Source of the DNA: Simiduia curdlanivorans
GTDB taxonomy: Bacteria > Pseudomonadota > Gammaproteobacteria > Pseudomonadales > Cellvibrionaceae
Assembly (NCBI RefSeq): GCF_030409605.1
Contig: NZ_JAUFQG010000006.1
Span: 1,116,001-1,180,000 of the forward strand
Reading direction: 5' to 3'
Length of the DNA stretch: 64,000 bases
The notes beneath the pieces are model-generated. The model searched no databases and had not been told where the DNA came from. It saw only the letters and a list, made by a program, of their open reading frames with translations. The stretch's first letter is position 1; the number at the start of each line of letters is the position of its first letter. Below are positions 1 to 8,430 of the stretch, in pieces. The position numbers were made by a program, and so were the translations under genes.

Positions 1-359
1 GTGGCGATGGCGATCCAGTCGATGTACTGGTGATCATGCCCTTGGCCTTAATCCCAGGTTCCGTGGTGCGCTGCCGCCCTATCGGCGTGCTGAAAATGAC
101 CGATGAATCCGGCGAAGATGCAAAAATCGTTGCCGTGCCACACGACAAAATCACGCCACTCTACCAAGGCGTAGAATCCGTACGCGATCTGCCGGAAATT
201 ACCCTGAACCAAATTGCTCACTTCTTCGAACACTACAAAGATTTAGAGAAGGGCAAGTGGGTCAAAATCGAAGGTTGGGGCGGCCCAGAGGAAGCCCGCA
301 AAGAAATCATGGAATCGGTCAAGCGCTACGAAGAACTGCCAGAGAAGCCACGATTCTAA
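1..359 (+). CDS. ppa: Inorganic pyrophosphatase, C-terminal part (5' end outside window)
   Basis: This is the C-terminal part of a soluble family I inorganic pyrophosphatase, which hydrolyses PPi to two phosphates and so drives biosynthetic reactions in the cytoplasm. The reading frame is open from the window edge (first full codon at base 3) and begins GDGDPVDVLV, the family signature whose Asp residues bind Mg2+. The downstream segments RPIGVLKMTDESGEDAKIVA and HFFEHYKDLEKGKWVK are typical of the E. coli-type enzyme. Translation ends at a TAA at 357-359, followed by a strong hairpin terminator. Only the N-terminal third or so is missing. Identification is confident. Confidence 0.95.
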   Translation, partial: GDGDPVDVLVIMPLALIPGSVVRCRPIGVLKMTDESGEDAKIVAVPHDKITPLYQGVESVRDLPEITLNQIAHFFEHYKDLEKGKWVKIEGWGGPEEARKEIMESVKRYEELPEKPRF

Positions 360-402
360 TCATAGGTAGAGAGAAGCCACGCTTCTCAGCACTCGACCTT
401 TC

Positions 403-440
403 GACATAAAAAAGCCTCCCACGGGAGGCTTTTTTATGTC
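403..440. terminator. Bidirectional intrinsic terminator
   Basis: An 18-bp perfect inverted repeat runs from GACATAAAAAAGCCTCCC to its complement around a two-base centre (AC). It has an A-run on one side and a T-run on the other, so it can act in both directions. It separates ppa (+) from the convergent gene at 488-1171 (-). Confidence 0.9.
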
Positions 441-487
441 CAAGTAACGGAATATTCCACTAGCGCAACAGCGCCGCAAGCAACTTT

Positions 488-1171
488 TTAATCTGCCAAG
501 CGAATACCACTGGTATCTGGCGCCGGCGGCGCTGGCTCTTTTGGCAGCTGCCCAAGATCGGACCCAGCAGGCGCTAGATCGACATCTAGGTCAGCAACTA
601 CCACCGCCTCGGCGACTTCTTTGTACTGTGCCTCAACCAACTCAACACCTGGCTCGGAGATATCGAATTCAACGTCGGCCACCTGCACCGGCGCCATGCG
701 CTCAATCTCATTCTCATCCACCAAACTCCCTTCGAGTGGGCGCAGTTCAAAATTCACTTGGGCTACAGGCGCACTGGGCTCCACTGCCTGCTTGCGTTCT
801 TCGTCGGTTAACAAAAAGCCACCCACGGGCACCAAACTTAAACCCGCTGGCGCCGGCGGGGCCGGCGCTTCATCGGGTTGCGTTGCAGGTTCCGCCTTTG
901 CCACCGGCCGCGGCCGCGCCGGTGGCGCCTTTAACGTACCCGCCTCGCGTATCTCCACCAAGGCGCCGGCTTGGGCCAATACTTTCTTGTATTTCTCGGC
1001 GCTGAGCTGATCCACATCTTTCTTTAATGCCACCGGCGCGCCGGAAAATAACGGTTCAATTTGCGCCAGCTCGCGCTTAAACAGCGCCGCCAAGCGCTGC
1101 TTTACCTGCGGTAAAACTTGGCCAGGGGCAATATCTCCGCGAAACACAATATCAAAACGCCCGTCACTCAT
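488..1171 (-). CDS. Conserved hypothetical protein with Ala/Pro-rich, acidic C-terminal half
   Basis: 227 aa starting at MSDGRFDIVFRGDIAPGQ. An upstream start 7 codons earlier is open but the chosen Met begins the conserved domain. Residues 1 to about 75 form a compact domain (VKQRLAALFK, IEPLFSGAPVALKKDVD, EKYKKVLAQAGALVEI). I recognise this as a recurrent N-terminal module of unknown function in gammaproteobacterial proteins. The rest is a low-complexity Ala/Pro/Glu-rich tail without membrane segments, likely disordered. It is monocistronic and convergent with ppa. No function is assigned. Confidence 0.75.
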   Translation of the reverse strand: MSDGRFDIVFRGDIAPGQVLPQVKQRLAALFKRELAQIEPLFSGAPVALKKDVDQLSAEKYKKVLAQAGALVEIREAGTLKAPPARPRPVAKAEPATQPDEAPAPPAPAGLSLVPVGGFLLTDEERKQAVEPSAPVAQVNFELRPLEGSLVDENEIERMAPVQVADVEFDISEPGVELVEAQYKEVAEAVVVADLDVDLAPAGSDLGQLPKEPAPPAPDTSGIRLAD

Positions 1172-1340
1172 AATCTTACTTCTCAGCTGCAATACAGTTA
1201 GTTTTGCCCAATGTCAGCCATCATGCAATGCCTGTAAGAAATCACTGACACAGATTGCCCCTTTAAGCCACTAGAGGGTTTTAGCCAACCCGTTAGACTT
1301 AGCAACATACTAAAAATAGAAGTACCAGGGATGAACTGCC

Positions 1341-1544
1341 ATGCGCCAACCGTTGTTTACAACCAATCAGTCATTGGATGACACGCTATCGCAATCGACC
1401 ATAGGCGCAGAGATTCGCCGCCTAGAAAAACAAATCCATAGATTGCAACAAGCCACCGAACCCGACACCGCCGGCATTGCTGCATTGGCTAACCAATTGC
1501 GCGAAAGAATCATGGTGCTGAACTGGAGCCGCGGGCACCGCTAG
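1341..1544 (+). CDS. Small hypothetical protein, coiled-coil-like
   Basis: 67 aa with no recognised family. The central part (IGAEIRRLEKQIHRLQQA, then IAALANQLRERIMVLNW) has heptad-like spacing of hydrophobic residues and would form a helical hairpin or short coiled coil. There is a weak CAGGG ribosome-binding site 8-9 bases before the ATG. It sits alone upstream of the lipoprotein gene at 1667 with no sign of operon coupling. It may be real, but only its length and composition support it. Confidence 0.45.
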   Translation: MRQPLFTTNQSLDDTLSQSTIGAEIRRLEKQIHRLQQATEPDTAGIAALANQLRERIMVLNWSRGHR

Positions 1545-1666
1545 AATTATTTGTGATTGCGGTCACAGGCTCCCTTGCAGTCCCCCCTACTTACCTTATA
1601 ATTCGGCCTCTATAAAAAAGACCCCGCAATACGGCTGAGGTCTTTCATCTCCTTGCGAGGTCCTTT

Positions 1667-2335
1667 GTGTTACGTTGGCAATTGATTGTTGCTCTACCCC
1701 TAGCCCTAAGCGGCTGTCAGCTTTTTCAGACACCGGCACCTGAGGCTCCTGTCGTCGTTGAAGCACCCGTTTGCCCCGCACCGCCAGAACCCGTCGTCTG
1801 TCCTGAGCCCGTGGAAATCGTAAAAGAATGCCCTGCCATCGCTGAAGTTGCCCCAGCGCCCGCTCCGGTGATTAAAAAGCCGGCGCCAGCTAAACCCGCG
1901 GCACCTAGCCGAATTGGTAACAACCAACTATTGGTCATTGGTGTTGCCGAAAACATTACCCTCGACCCGCCTGGGGTCAAAGTCAAAGCCCGCATCGATA
2001 CCGGCGCCGAAACCTCGTCACTGCACGCATCGAATATCATTCCCTTCGAGCGCGACGGCGAGCGTTGGGTGCGCTTCGAATTTAGCCCCAACGAAGATGC
2101 CGAAACGATAACCATTGAGCGCCCACTCTCGCGCAAAGTAAAAATAAAACGCCACGATGCCGATTCAGCCCGTCGACGGGTTGTGGAAATGCGGGTTCGT
2201 CTCGGCGATATTGATGAAGAGATTGAAGTTACCCTCACCGACCGCTCCGAATTTTCCTACCCTATGCTCATCGGTAGAAATTTCCTGACTGACAATGCCG
2301 TGGTTGACGTCTCTAAAAGTTTTAGTATTCGTTAA
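1667..2335 (+). CDS. Retropepsin-like aspartic protease lipoprotein (DUF785/RimK-associated family)
   Basis: 222 aa. The GTG start is chosen because GAGG lies 6 bases upstream. The N-terminus is a lipoprotein signal peptide with lipobox LSGC, so the protein is probably anchored in an envelope membrane facing the periplasm. A Pro/Ala/Val/Glu-rich tether (about residues 22-80) follows, then the folded domain. That domain contains KARIDTGAETSSLHA, the DTGA catalytic motif of single-domain (retropepsin-like) aspartic proteases in Pfam family PF05618. That family is often labelled 'ATP-dependent zinc protease', a misleading name. It is the first gene of a conserved triad with the transglutaminase-like 7TM protein and ATP-grasp ligase that follow. 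Substrate unknown. Confidence 0.85.
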   Translation: MLRWQLIVALPLALSGCQLFQTPAPEAPVVVEAPVCPAPPEPVVCPEPVEIVKECPAIAEVAPAPAPVIKKPAPAKPAAPSRIGNNQLLVIGVAENITLDPPGVKVKARIDTGAETSSLHASNIIPFERDGERWVRFEFSPNEDAETITIERPLSRKVKIKRHDADSARRRVVEMRVRLGDIDEEIEVTLTDRSEFSYPMLIGRNFLTDNAVVDVSKSFSIR

Positions 2336-2393
2336 GCTTATGCACAGTTAGCTTTTTCCAAACCTCTATCATTCGACCCACACTGGTCTAACT

Positions 2394-3938
2394 ATGAAAG
2401 CACGTTTTCAGCTCTATGTTGTCGCTGCCATTCTCGCCATAGTGGGCTTGAGTGGTGCACTGTACAAAAATCTAAACCTAGGCTTTCCGCTCTGGCCAGG
2501 CGAATCTAAAAATGTCTGGACGCTACAATCGAAAATAGATTTCCAACCCTCTGGCGACCCCATTGAAGTTACCCTTGCGCTGCCGGAAAAAAGCAGCAAT
2601 GGGGTAATCATCGATGAGAATTTTTCCTCGTCTGGCTTTGGCTTCGTTATCTTTGAAGAAGGTGAGCAGCGCTACGCGCGCTGGACCCGTCGCGAAGCGC
2701 CGAGCAAAAATGTTATCTCCCTCAATTATAAATTGCAGGTTGTACACGACAACAGCAAACTCAGTCAGCCCAACGCGCCAGAAGGCGAAGTAGAAAAGTT
2801 ACGCACTTTCCCAAGCGAGCGAGAATCTTTGCGCTTGATGCTAGATCGCTTGTCGCAAGAATCGGCCACCGACGCCAGCTTCACCCAATTAATGCTCGGC
2901 CGATTAAATGCCAGAGAAAAAAGTCAAGACGTCGCCTACCTGCTCTCGGTCAATAACGACCAGGTTATGGACGTAGCTTTTAAGCTACTGTCCTATAAAG
3001 GCATTCACTTCCAAACCATCAAAGGTTTACAGCTAGAAGACGGGCGGCGCCGAGCCAATTATTCCGAGTTATTAGAAATTTATTCCAACGGTCAATGGAT
3101 TCAATTCAATCCAACCACCGGTGAAAAGGGCCTACCCAGCGATTTCCTTATCTGGCAGCGCGGCGGCATATCTTTGCTCGACGTGATTGGCGGCATCAAC
3201 TCCAAAGTAGAATTTTCCATGGTGGTCAATACGGTGCCCGCGCGTACCGTGGCAATGATGCAGGATTTGTCCAATCAAGCCGCGCTGATCGATATGAGTA
3301 TCTACTCGCTACCGGTGGAACAACAAGGCGTTTTTAAAACCTTGCTGCTAATTCCCATCGGCGCCTTAGTGGTGGTATTCCTGAGAATTATCGTCGGTTT
3401 GCCCACCTCGGGCACTTTCATGCCTATATTGATCGCGCTGGCGTTTATCGAAACCGGCTTACTGGCCGGCCTGCCCATGTTTATTCTGGTGGTGGGTGTT
3501 GGCCTCTGGATTCGCTACTACCTCAGCCACTTAAATTTATTATTGGTGGCCAGGGTATCGGCGGTCATCATCGTGGTCATTGGTCTGATGGCATTTTTCA
3601 GTATCGCCAGTTATAAACTCGGCATCGTCTCGGCCATGAGCGTGACCTTTTTCCCGACTATTATTCTGGCCTGGACCATCGAGCGTATGTCCACCTTGTG
3701 GGAGGAGGAAGGCCCGCGCGATGTGGTGAAACAGGGTGGCGGCAGTTTGCTGGTTGCCGTCATTGCTTACGGTTTAATGACCAATAGCATTGCTAAACAT
3801 TTAACCTTTAACTTCCCAGAATTATCTTTGGTGTTACTGGCGTTAATCTTAGTGATCGGTCAATACAATGGTTATCGCCTAAGCGAGCTGTACCGTTTTA
3901 GGCACATGGTGTTCGGCCAAAAAGCGCAGGTTAAATAA
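2394..3938 (+). CDS. Inactive transglutaminase fused to seven transmembrane helices
   Basis: 514 aa. There is one N-terminal TM helix (about residues 8-25), an extracytoplasmic domain of about 260 residues, then a membrane block from about residue 310 to 500 with around seven helices (LLLIPIGALVVVFLRIIVGLP, FILVVGVGLWI and others). The soluble part matches the family annotated as 'inactive transglutaminase fused to 7 transmembrane helices'. I see no convincing Cys-His-Asp triad. The gene lies 58 bp after the protease gene and 2 bp before the ATP-grasp gene, so the three are probably co-transcribed. Role unknown; an envelope peptide-processing or signalling unit is inferred from the partners. 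Confidence 0.85.
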   Translation: MKARFQLYVVAAILAIVGLSGALYKNLNLGFPLWPGESKNVWTLQSKIDFQPSGDPIEVTLALPEKSSNGVIIDENFSSSGFGFVIFEEGEQRYARWTRREAPSKNVISLNYKLQVVHDNSKLSQPNAPEGEVEKLRTFPSERESLRLMLDRLSQESATDASFTQLMLGRLNAREKSQDVAYLLSVNNDQVMDVAFKLLSYKGIHFQTIKGLQLEDGRRRANYSELLEIYSNGQWIQFNPTTGEKGLPSDFLIWQRGGISLLDVIGGINSKVEFSMVVNTVPARTVAMMQDLSNQAALIDMSIYSLPVEQQGVFKTLLLIPIGALVVVFLRIIVGLPTSGTFMPILIALAFIETGLLAGLPMFILVVGVGLWIRYYLSHLNLLLVARVSAVIIVVIGLMAFFSIASYKLGIVSAMSVTFFPTIILAWTIERMSTLWEEEGPRDVVKQGGGSLLVAVIAYGLMTNSIAKHLTFNFPELSLVLLALILVIGQYNGYRLSELYRFRHMVFGQKAQVK

Positions 3939-3940
3939 TC

Positions 3941-4897
3941 ATGGGCTGGTTTGCTTGGCCATCAAAGCTCCGCGAAGCCGGCGTGTTGGGCATGAATCGC
4001 CGCAACGTCGAATGCATTCTGCGCTACAACAAGCGCAGCCTCTACCCGTTGGTAGATAACAAACTCAAAACCAAATTAGCGGCCCAACAAGCCGGCATTG
4101 CCGTGCCAGAATTAATCGGTGTGATCGAACACCAGTTTCAGGTGAAAGGTGTATTAACACTCATCGGCGAGCGCACCCAGTTTGTAATCAAGCCCGTACA
4201 GGGCAGTGGCGGTAAAGGCATATTGGTGATTGTCGGGCGCGAAGGCGATCAGTTTATTAAGCCGTCGGGCCAGCGGGTTACTTATGATTATTTACAGCGG
4301 CACATCTCAGATACGCTATCGGGATTATTCAGCCTCGGCGGTCGCCCCGACCAAGCGATGCTGGAAGCGCTGATTAATTTCGACGAGGCGTTAAGCCAAT
4401 ACAGCTACGAAGGTGTGCCCGATGTGCGCGTGGTGGTTTATCGCGGCTATCCCGTCATGGCCATGATTCGCTGCGCCACGCACAGTTCCGACGGCAAGGC
4501 AAACCTGCACCAAGGTGCGGTAGGTGTTGGTTTAAATCTGGCCGACGGCAGCGCTATCTGCGCGGTACAAAACGGCGAGCCAGTGGATAAACACCCAGAC
4601 ACCGGCTCGGTGTTTAACGAGCTGAAAGTGCCGCTCTGGCAAGACATTTTGGTACTCGCCGCCGGCGCTCACGAAATGACCGGCCTTGGCTACCTCGGTG
4701 CCGACATTGTGCTGGATAAAATTTATGGGCCGCTGGTGTTGGAACTCAATGCACGGCCCGGCTTATCCATACAAGTGGCCAATCAACAGGGGTTATTGAA
4801 CCGTCTACATAGAATCGACGAGCAATGTTTGCTGGGTCCCATCGCAATTGAAGAGCGCGTTAAATTTTCACAAGACGCGTTTGGCAAACAGCCTTAG
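3941..4897 (+). CDS. Alpha-L-glutamate ligase-like (RimK-related) ATP-grasp protein
   Basis: 318 aa cytoplasmic ATP-grasp enzyme. Visible motifs are FVIKPVQGSGGKGILVIVG (ATP-binding lysine and Gly-rich loop, near residue 90) and LVLELNARPGLSIQVANQQG (Mg2+-binding Glu/Asn region near residue 270). The family (TIGR02291 type) is related to RimK, which ligates glutamate to a carboxylate. The substrate here is unknown. The start codon is 2 bp after the stop of the 7TM gene. The stop abuts cysE convergently with no intergenic base and no terminator between them. Confidence 0.88.
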   Translation: MGWFAWPSKLREAGVLGMNRRNVECILRYNKRSLYPLVDNKLKTKLAAQQAGIAVPELIGVIEHQFQVKGVLTLIGERTQFVIKPVQGSGGKGILVIVGREGDQFIKPSGQRVTYDYLQRHISDTLSGLFSLGGRPDQAMLEALINFDEALSQYSYEGVPDVRVVVYRGYPVMAMIRCATHSSDGKANLHQGAVGVGLNLADGSAICAVQNGEPVDKHPDTGSVFNELKVPLWQDILVLAAGAHEMTGLGYLGADIVLDKIYGPLVLELNARPGLSIQVANQQGLLNRLHRIDEQCLLGPIAIEERVKFSQDAFGKQP

Positions 4898-5680
4898 CTA
4901 GTCATCGTCCGACATGGAGTGATTCATCTCCCGCGCAGGGCTTTCCGATTTAGGTTTACCCACCACCGTTGCCGGCACGCCGGCAACGGTGGTATGCGCG
5001 GCCACGTCGCTTAACACAACACTGCCCGCAGCAATTTTTGCGCCCTGGCCGATGCAAATATTGCCGAGCAATTTAGCCCCCGCGCTGATCAACACCCCAG
5101 AGCCTATTTTGGGGTGTCTATCGCCCTTGGCATAACCACTGCCGCCCAGTGTGACGCCGTGCAATAGCGACACATCGTCACCCACCACCGCCGTTTCGCC
5201 AATCACCACACCGGTGGCGTGATCGATCATGATACCGGTGCCCAATTTAGCGGCTGGGTGAATATCCACACAGAAGGTTTGCGATATTTGGTTTTGAAAA
5301 AACAACGCCAAGGCGCGGCGTTTATCGTTCCACAGCGCGTGGGCAATTCGGTAGGCCTGTAGCGCATGAAAGCCTTTGAAGTACAGCAGCGGCATCAAGT
5401 GGTGGCTGCAGGCGGGGTCGCGCTCGACACAAGCGAAAATATCTTTTTTAACCGCCATTAAAATCTCGGGTGACTGACTCAATACCTCTTCGATCACTTG
5501 GCGCACTAAAATGGCCGGCAAATGAAGACTATCGAGTTTCTGCGCCAAAATAAAACTGAGCGACGCGGAAAAATCGGCGTGGTGTAAAATAGCGCCGTGA
5601 AAAAAACTCGCCAAGTTGGGCTCGGCGGCGCTAAAGTATTTGGCCTCCGCCTGAATGGTTTGCCAGAGTTCCGTGGTCAA
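4898..5680 (-). CDS. cysE: Serine O-acetyltransferase
   Basis: 260 aa. It transfers acetyl from acetyl-CoA to L-serine, giving O-acetylserine, the first step of cysteine synthesis. The N-terminal helical domain (about 1-140) is followed by a left-handed beta-helix of hexapeptide repeats with IHPAAKLGTGIMIDHATGVV and the loop LLHGVTLGGSG, containing the catalytic His/Asp region. The start appears to be TTG, overlapping the HAD stop as TTGA, with a GGGGAAGG ribosome-binding site; no ATG is available nearby. The 3' end contains a 14-bp inverted repeat inside the code for TTVAGVPATVV. Confidence 0.93.
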   Translation of the reverse strand: MTTELWQTIQAEAKYFSAAEPNLASFFHGAILHHADFSASLSFILAQKLDSLHLPAILVRQVIEEVLSQSPEILMAVKKDIFACVERDPACSHHLMPLLYFKGFHALQAYRIAHALWNDKRRALALFFQNQISQTFCVDIHPAAKLGTGIMIDHATGVVIGETAVVGDDVSLLHGVTLGGSGYAKGDRHPKIGSGVLISAGAKLLGNICIGQGAKIAAGSVVLSDVAAHTTVAGVPATVVGKPKSESPAREMNHSMSDDD

Positions 5681-6408
5681 TTGCCTTCCCCTTCGGTTAA
5701 CCCCAGCAGTGTAACTAAGTCGGCCATTCGGGAAAACTCCGTGACCAAGGATGCATCAAAATTCTCGAGCTGTGCTAACTCGGCCGCCGACATATCGCGC
5801 TGGGCCACATACCAAAACACCTGCATTCCGGCCGCGACAGCTGCTTGAACGCCCAATAGCGAATCTTCTATCACCACGCACTGCGCCGGCGCAAAGCCCA
5901 TCGTCTGTGCCGCCTTAAGAAATAAGTCCGGTGCGGGCTTGCTGCGCTTCACGTCTGTGGCGCTAAATAGCCGAGGCTTAAAATTTTCCAGCACACCGGT
6001 TGCACCCAAGGTGGTGTGCATTTTCGTAAAATCACCGGCCGAGGCGACACAAAATGCTTGATCCTGACGCCGCATCAATTCCAACACCAGCGCAACACCC
6101 TCGACTGGCTTAACACCCTGCAAGGCCAACAAGGTTTCCGCTTGCATGGCCTGCCAGAACTGCGCGGCCTGATCTGGTGACGTTAACCACTGGCCAATTT
6201 TGTCGATGCACATAGCCGCCGAGCAGCCGCGAAACACACGCTGTACCTGAGCCTCCGTCATCTGGATACCGGCGCGGCACAAATGCTCGGTCAAAATTCG
6301 ATTGCCCACGGGCTCGCTGTCGACCAACACGCCGTCGCAATCAAAAATAACAAGTCGAGGCTGGCTGGCCGACGTTAGCGGCCGCGATAGTTGATGCAAA
6401 ATGACCAA
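5677..6408 (-). CDS. HAD-superfamily phosphatase (beta-phosphoglucomutase/YieH-like)
   Basis: 243 aa, HAD subfamily IA. Motif I is VIFDCDGVLVDSEP with nucleophile and acid/base Asp residues, motif II is CVASAGD, and the Lys of motif III is in KRSKPAPDLFL. Motif IV is VVIEDSLLGVQAA. The helical cap between motifs I and II fits small phosphosugar or nucleotide-type substrates, but the substrate cannot be read from sequence. The start shown is TTG and is uncertain; the fold itself begins near residue 18. It overlaps cysE by 4 bp and is probably in one operon with cysE and the peptidase upstream. Confidence 0.85.
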   Translation of the reverse strand: MVILHQLSRPLTSASQPRLVIFDCDGVLVDSEPVGNRILTEHLCRAGIQMTEAQVQRVFRGCSAAMCIDKIGQWLTSPDQAAQFWQAMQAETLLALQGVKPVEGVALVLELMRRQDQAFCVASAGDFTKMHTTLGATGVLENFKPRLFSATDVKRSKPAPDLFLKAAQTMGFAPAQCVVIEDSLLGVQAAVAAGMQVFWYVAQRDMSAAELAQLENFDASLVTEFSRMADLVTLLGLTEGEGN

Positions 6409-6418
6409 TCCTTAAGCT

Positions 6419-7087
6419 CTAGGCCTGATAGCGCTGATACAAGTCGGGTAGCCGCGCCATAATCTGTGATTTCAATTCTATATCCGATGCGGCCAGCAAA
6501 TCCCTAAGCCGGTCGAGTGAGTAATGCTTGGCGTAGTCGGCGGACAGGGGCGCGTAACTTAAATGCCAGGGCTCGGGCGCAACGCCGCCGAGATCCAGCG
6601 CGTAGGGCCGAACAAACGCCGCCTGAGCGGCGAGATAACTTTCTAGCCAAGTATAAAAGCCGGCCATGGGGCCCTCGCATTCGGCCACCGTTAACTGCAA
6701 CTGGTAGCCATCCTGACAAATACTGCGATCGTAGATGTCTATCTCGGTACCCCAGTGATGGCGCGACATGCCGGGCAAGGCGGACCAGCGCAAAATGGCG
6801 TGCAGCAAGGCAGACGCCGATAACCGGCTGATATCCAGTACCTGCCCAGCAACATCCAACACCGGCCTCGCGCCCTGCGCCTTGGCGTTAAATATATGCA
6901 GTTGCCGCGCAAAGCTCCGGTGGCCGCTGGCAATAGCGAGATCGAACCCAGCCGCAGAAGCCGCCTCAGCCAGCCTTTCTAGCGGCTCAACCAAGGCCGG
7001 TTGCACCTGAGCGCCTAGGCAGGTGACTAAGGGCGGCGGGTCTATGCCGTAAAGTATTTGCGGATTCAAAGTGAATTCTGTTTCCAT
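6419..7087 (-). CDS. M15-family (VanY/DacY-type) D-Ala-D-Ala carboxypeptidase-like protein
   Basis: 222 aa. The zinc-peptidase motifs of family M15B are present: SGHRSFARQ, then SRHHWGTEIDIYD (His and Asp zinc ligands) and EPWHLSY (catalytic Glu and third ligand His). Such enzymes trim D-alanine from peptidoglycan stem peptides. No signal peptide is visible in the N-terminus (METEFTLNPQILYG), so either it is cytoplasmic or export is not classical. It is followed 10 bp later by the HAD gene. Confident at family level only. Confidence 0.85.
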   Translation of the reverse strand: METEFTLNPQILYGIDPPPLVTCLGAQVQPALVEPLERLAEAASAAGFDLAIASGHRSFARQLHIFNAKAQGARPVLDVAGQVLDISRLSASALLHAILRWSALPGMSRHHWGTEIDIYDRSICQDGYQLQLTVAECEGPMAGFYTWLESYLAAQAAFVRPYALDLGGVAPEPWHLSYAPLSADYAKHYSLDRLRDLLAASDIELKSQIMARLPDLYQRYQA

Positions 7088-7203
7088 GAGTGATTGCGCT
7101 TATCAAATCTCTCGGTATTATAGCGATTGGACATATAAGCTACATGCCCGCCAGCCAACAGGCCAGCAAAAATAAGAATAAGCCCATTTAGGAGAGGAAC
7201 AGA

Positions 7204-7479
7204 ATGACGGCTAGTCATGGGGATTTACTCCAACTCAAAAACCTCGGCGCCGCCTCGGTCAATATTTTGCGCGCCATTGGGGTCAACTCCTACGAAGATC
7301 TAAAAGCGATGGGGCCGGTCAATGCCTACTGTCGAATTAAGGCCCGTGGTATTAATGTCTCCAAGGTAATGCTATATGCTTTACAGGGCGCGCTAACGGA
7401 TACCCATTGGAATGATCTCGCGCCCGATCTGAAAGCTAGGCTGGTGGAAGAGGCCGAAAACGAGACTGCCCTCACATAG
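7204..7479 (+). CDS. Stand-alone TfoX/Sxy C-terminal-domain protein
   Basis: 91 aa that match only the C-terminal helical domain of TfoX/Sxy, the competence regulator (LKNLGAASVNILRAIGV, YEDLKAMGPVNAYCRIKA, LYALQGALTD). The catalytic-looking N-terminal TfoX domain is absent. A GGAGAGG ribosome-binding site lies about 7 bases before the ATG. Single-domain homologues are common and of unknown role; involvement in competence is not shown. It is divergent from the M15 peptidase gene. Confidence 0.85.
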   Translation: MTASHGDLLQLKNLGAASVNILRAIGVNSYEDLKAMGPVNAYCRIKARGINVSKVMLYALQGALTDTHWNDLAPDLKARLVEEAENETALT

Positions 7480-7565
7480 ATAACTGTCAGTGAACGGCCA
7501 GTTAGCGTGCAACTCAGGCTACACTTAGCCTTGCACCTATCACTGCAAGCAACCGAGCAAAGACC

Positions 7566-8342
7566 ATGTATTTATCCGACAACGATTCAGCCCAACTCAC
7601 TGACTTGAGCAGTAAGCTGAAGGGGCTCACTGAACTCTTGTTAAAGGATTGCCCGCAGGGCGAAACCATTTCTGTCAGCCACAGCGCCGACCTGTTCGAT
7701 GCCAGGCCCGTCTCTCAACTGCTTCTAATCACCTCGGGCAGCATCCACTTGGAGCACCAAGGCAACGAAGTAGTACAATACGAAACCGGCGACCTGCTCG
7801 GTCTGTCCCGATCGCTGCAATTGCCAGAGGGCAAATTGGTTGCCAACCAAGCTAGCTTTACCAGTATCAACCGCGATGACCTGATCGCGCACGTAAACGC
7901 CAGCGCCGAATTGCAAAAACATTGGGCCTATTATCTGATTTGCCTGTGTACCTATTTTAAGGAAGCACTGACCCAAGAAAAGCGCGGCCAGTTTCAACCC
8001 AGCACCGGCTTTTTATCCTTTAGCGAGGGCGAGACTATTATTGCCCAGGGCGACTCCGCCGATTGCGTCTACACCCTGCTCGAGGGCACCGCCATGGCCA
8101 CCCGCGATGGTATCAAGGTTGGCGAAGTGAAAAGAGATGAAATTTTTGGCGCCCTCGCCGTGTTTACCCGCCAAGCCCGCAACGCCAGTGTCATCGCCAC
8201 ATCAGACTGCTCGGTGATGGCGGTGCGCAAGGAAGATTTTATCGATCTGGTTGAACACCAACCGCAAATTTGTATCGGCTTGATCGAAGAAATGGCCGAC
8301 AAAATCAACCAGTTAAACCAGCAGATCGCCGCTCGACATTAA
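7566..8342 (+). CDS. Cyclic-nucleotide-binding-domain protein without DNA-binding domain
   Basis: 258 aa. The C-terminal half (about 130-245) is a cNMP-type beta-barrel: FSEGETIIAQGDSADCVYTLLEG and FTRQARNASVIATSDCSVMAV. In the phosphate-binding cassette, where cAMP receptors carry FGE, this protein has FGA, so the ribose-binding Glu is missing although the Arg is kept. Binding of cAMP is therefore doubtful. The N-terminal half resembles a second, degenerate barrel (LLLITSGSIHLEHQGNEVV). There is no helix-turn-helix or kinase domain. Regulator or scaffold of unknown target. Confidence 0.8.
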   Translation: MYLSDNDSAQLTDLSSKLKGLTELLLKDCPQGETISVSHSADLFDARPVSQLLLITSGSIHLEHQGNEVVQYETGDLLGLSRSLQLPEGKLVANQASFTSINRDDLIAHVNASAELQKHWAYYLICLCTYFKEALTQEKRGQFQPSTGFLSFSEGETIIAQGDSADCVYTLLEGTAMATRDGIKVGEVKRDEIFGALAVFTRQARNASVIATSDCSVMAVRKEDFIDLVEHQPQICIGLIEEMADKINQLNQQIAARH

Positions 8343-8430
8343 ACCTGCTTCGCTATTGAATTTTTCCAAATCATCGCCATCTAATAGGTCGTTGGGTGCA
8401 CTATCGCGCCCGTCACTATGAGGATGTATC

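Noticed and set aside
541..1010. Two plus-strand frames opposite the hypothetical gene at 488-1171
   Set aside because: Antisense shadows with low-complexity products; the minus-strand frame has a recognisable conserved domain.
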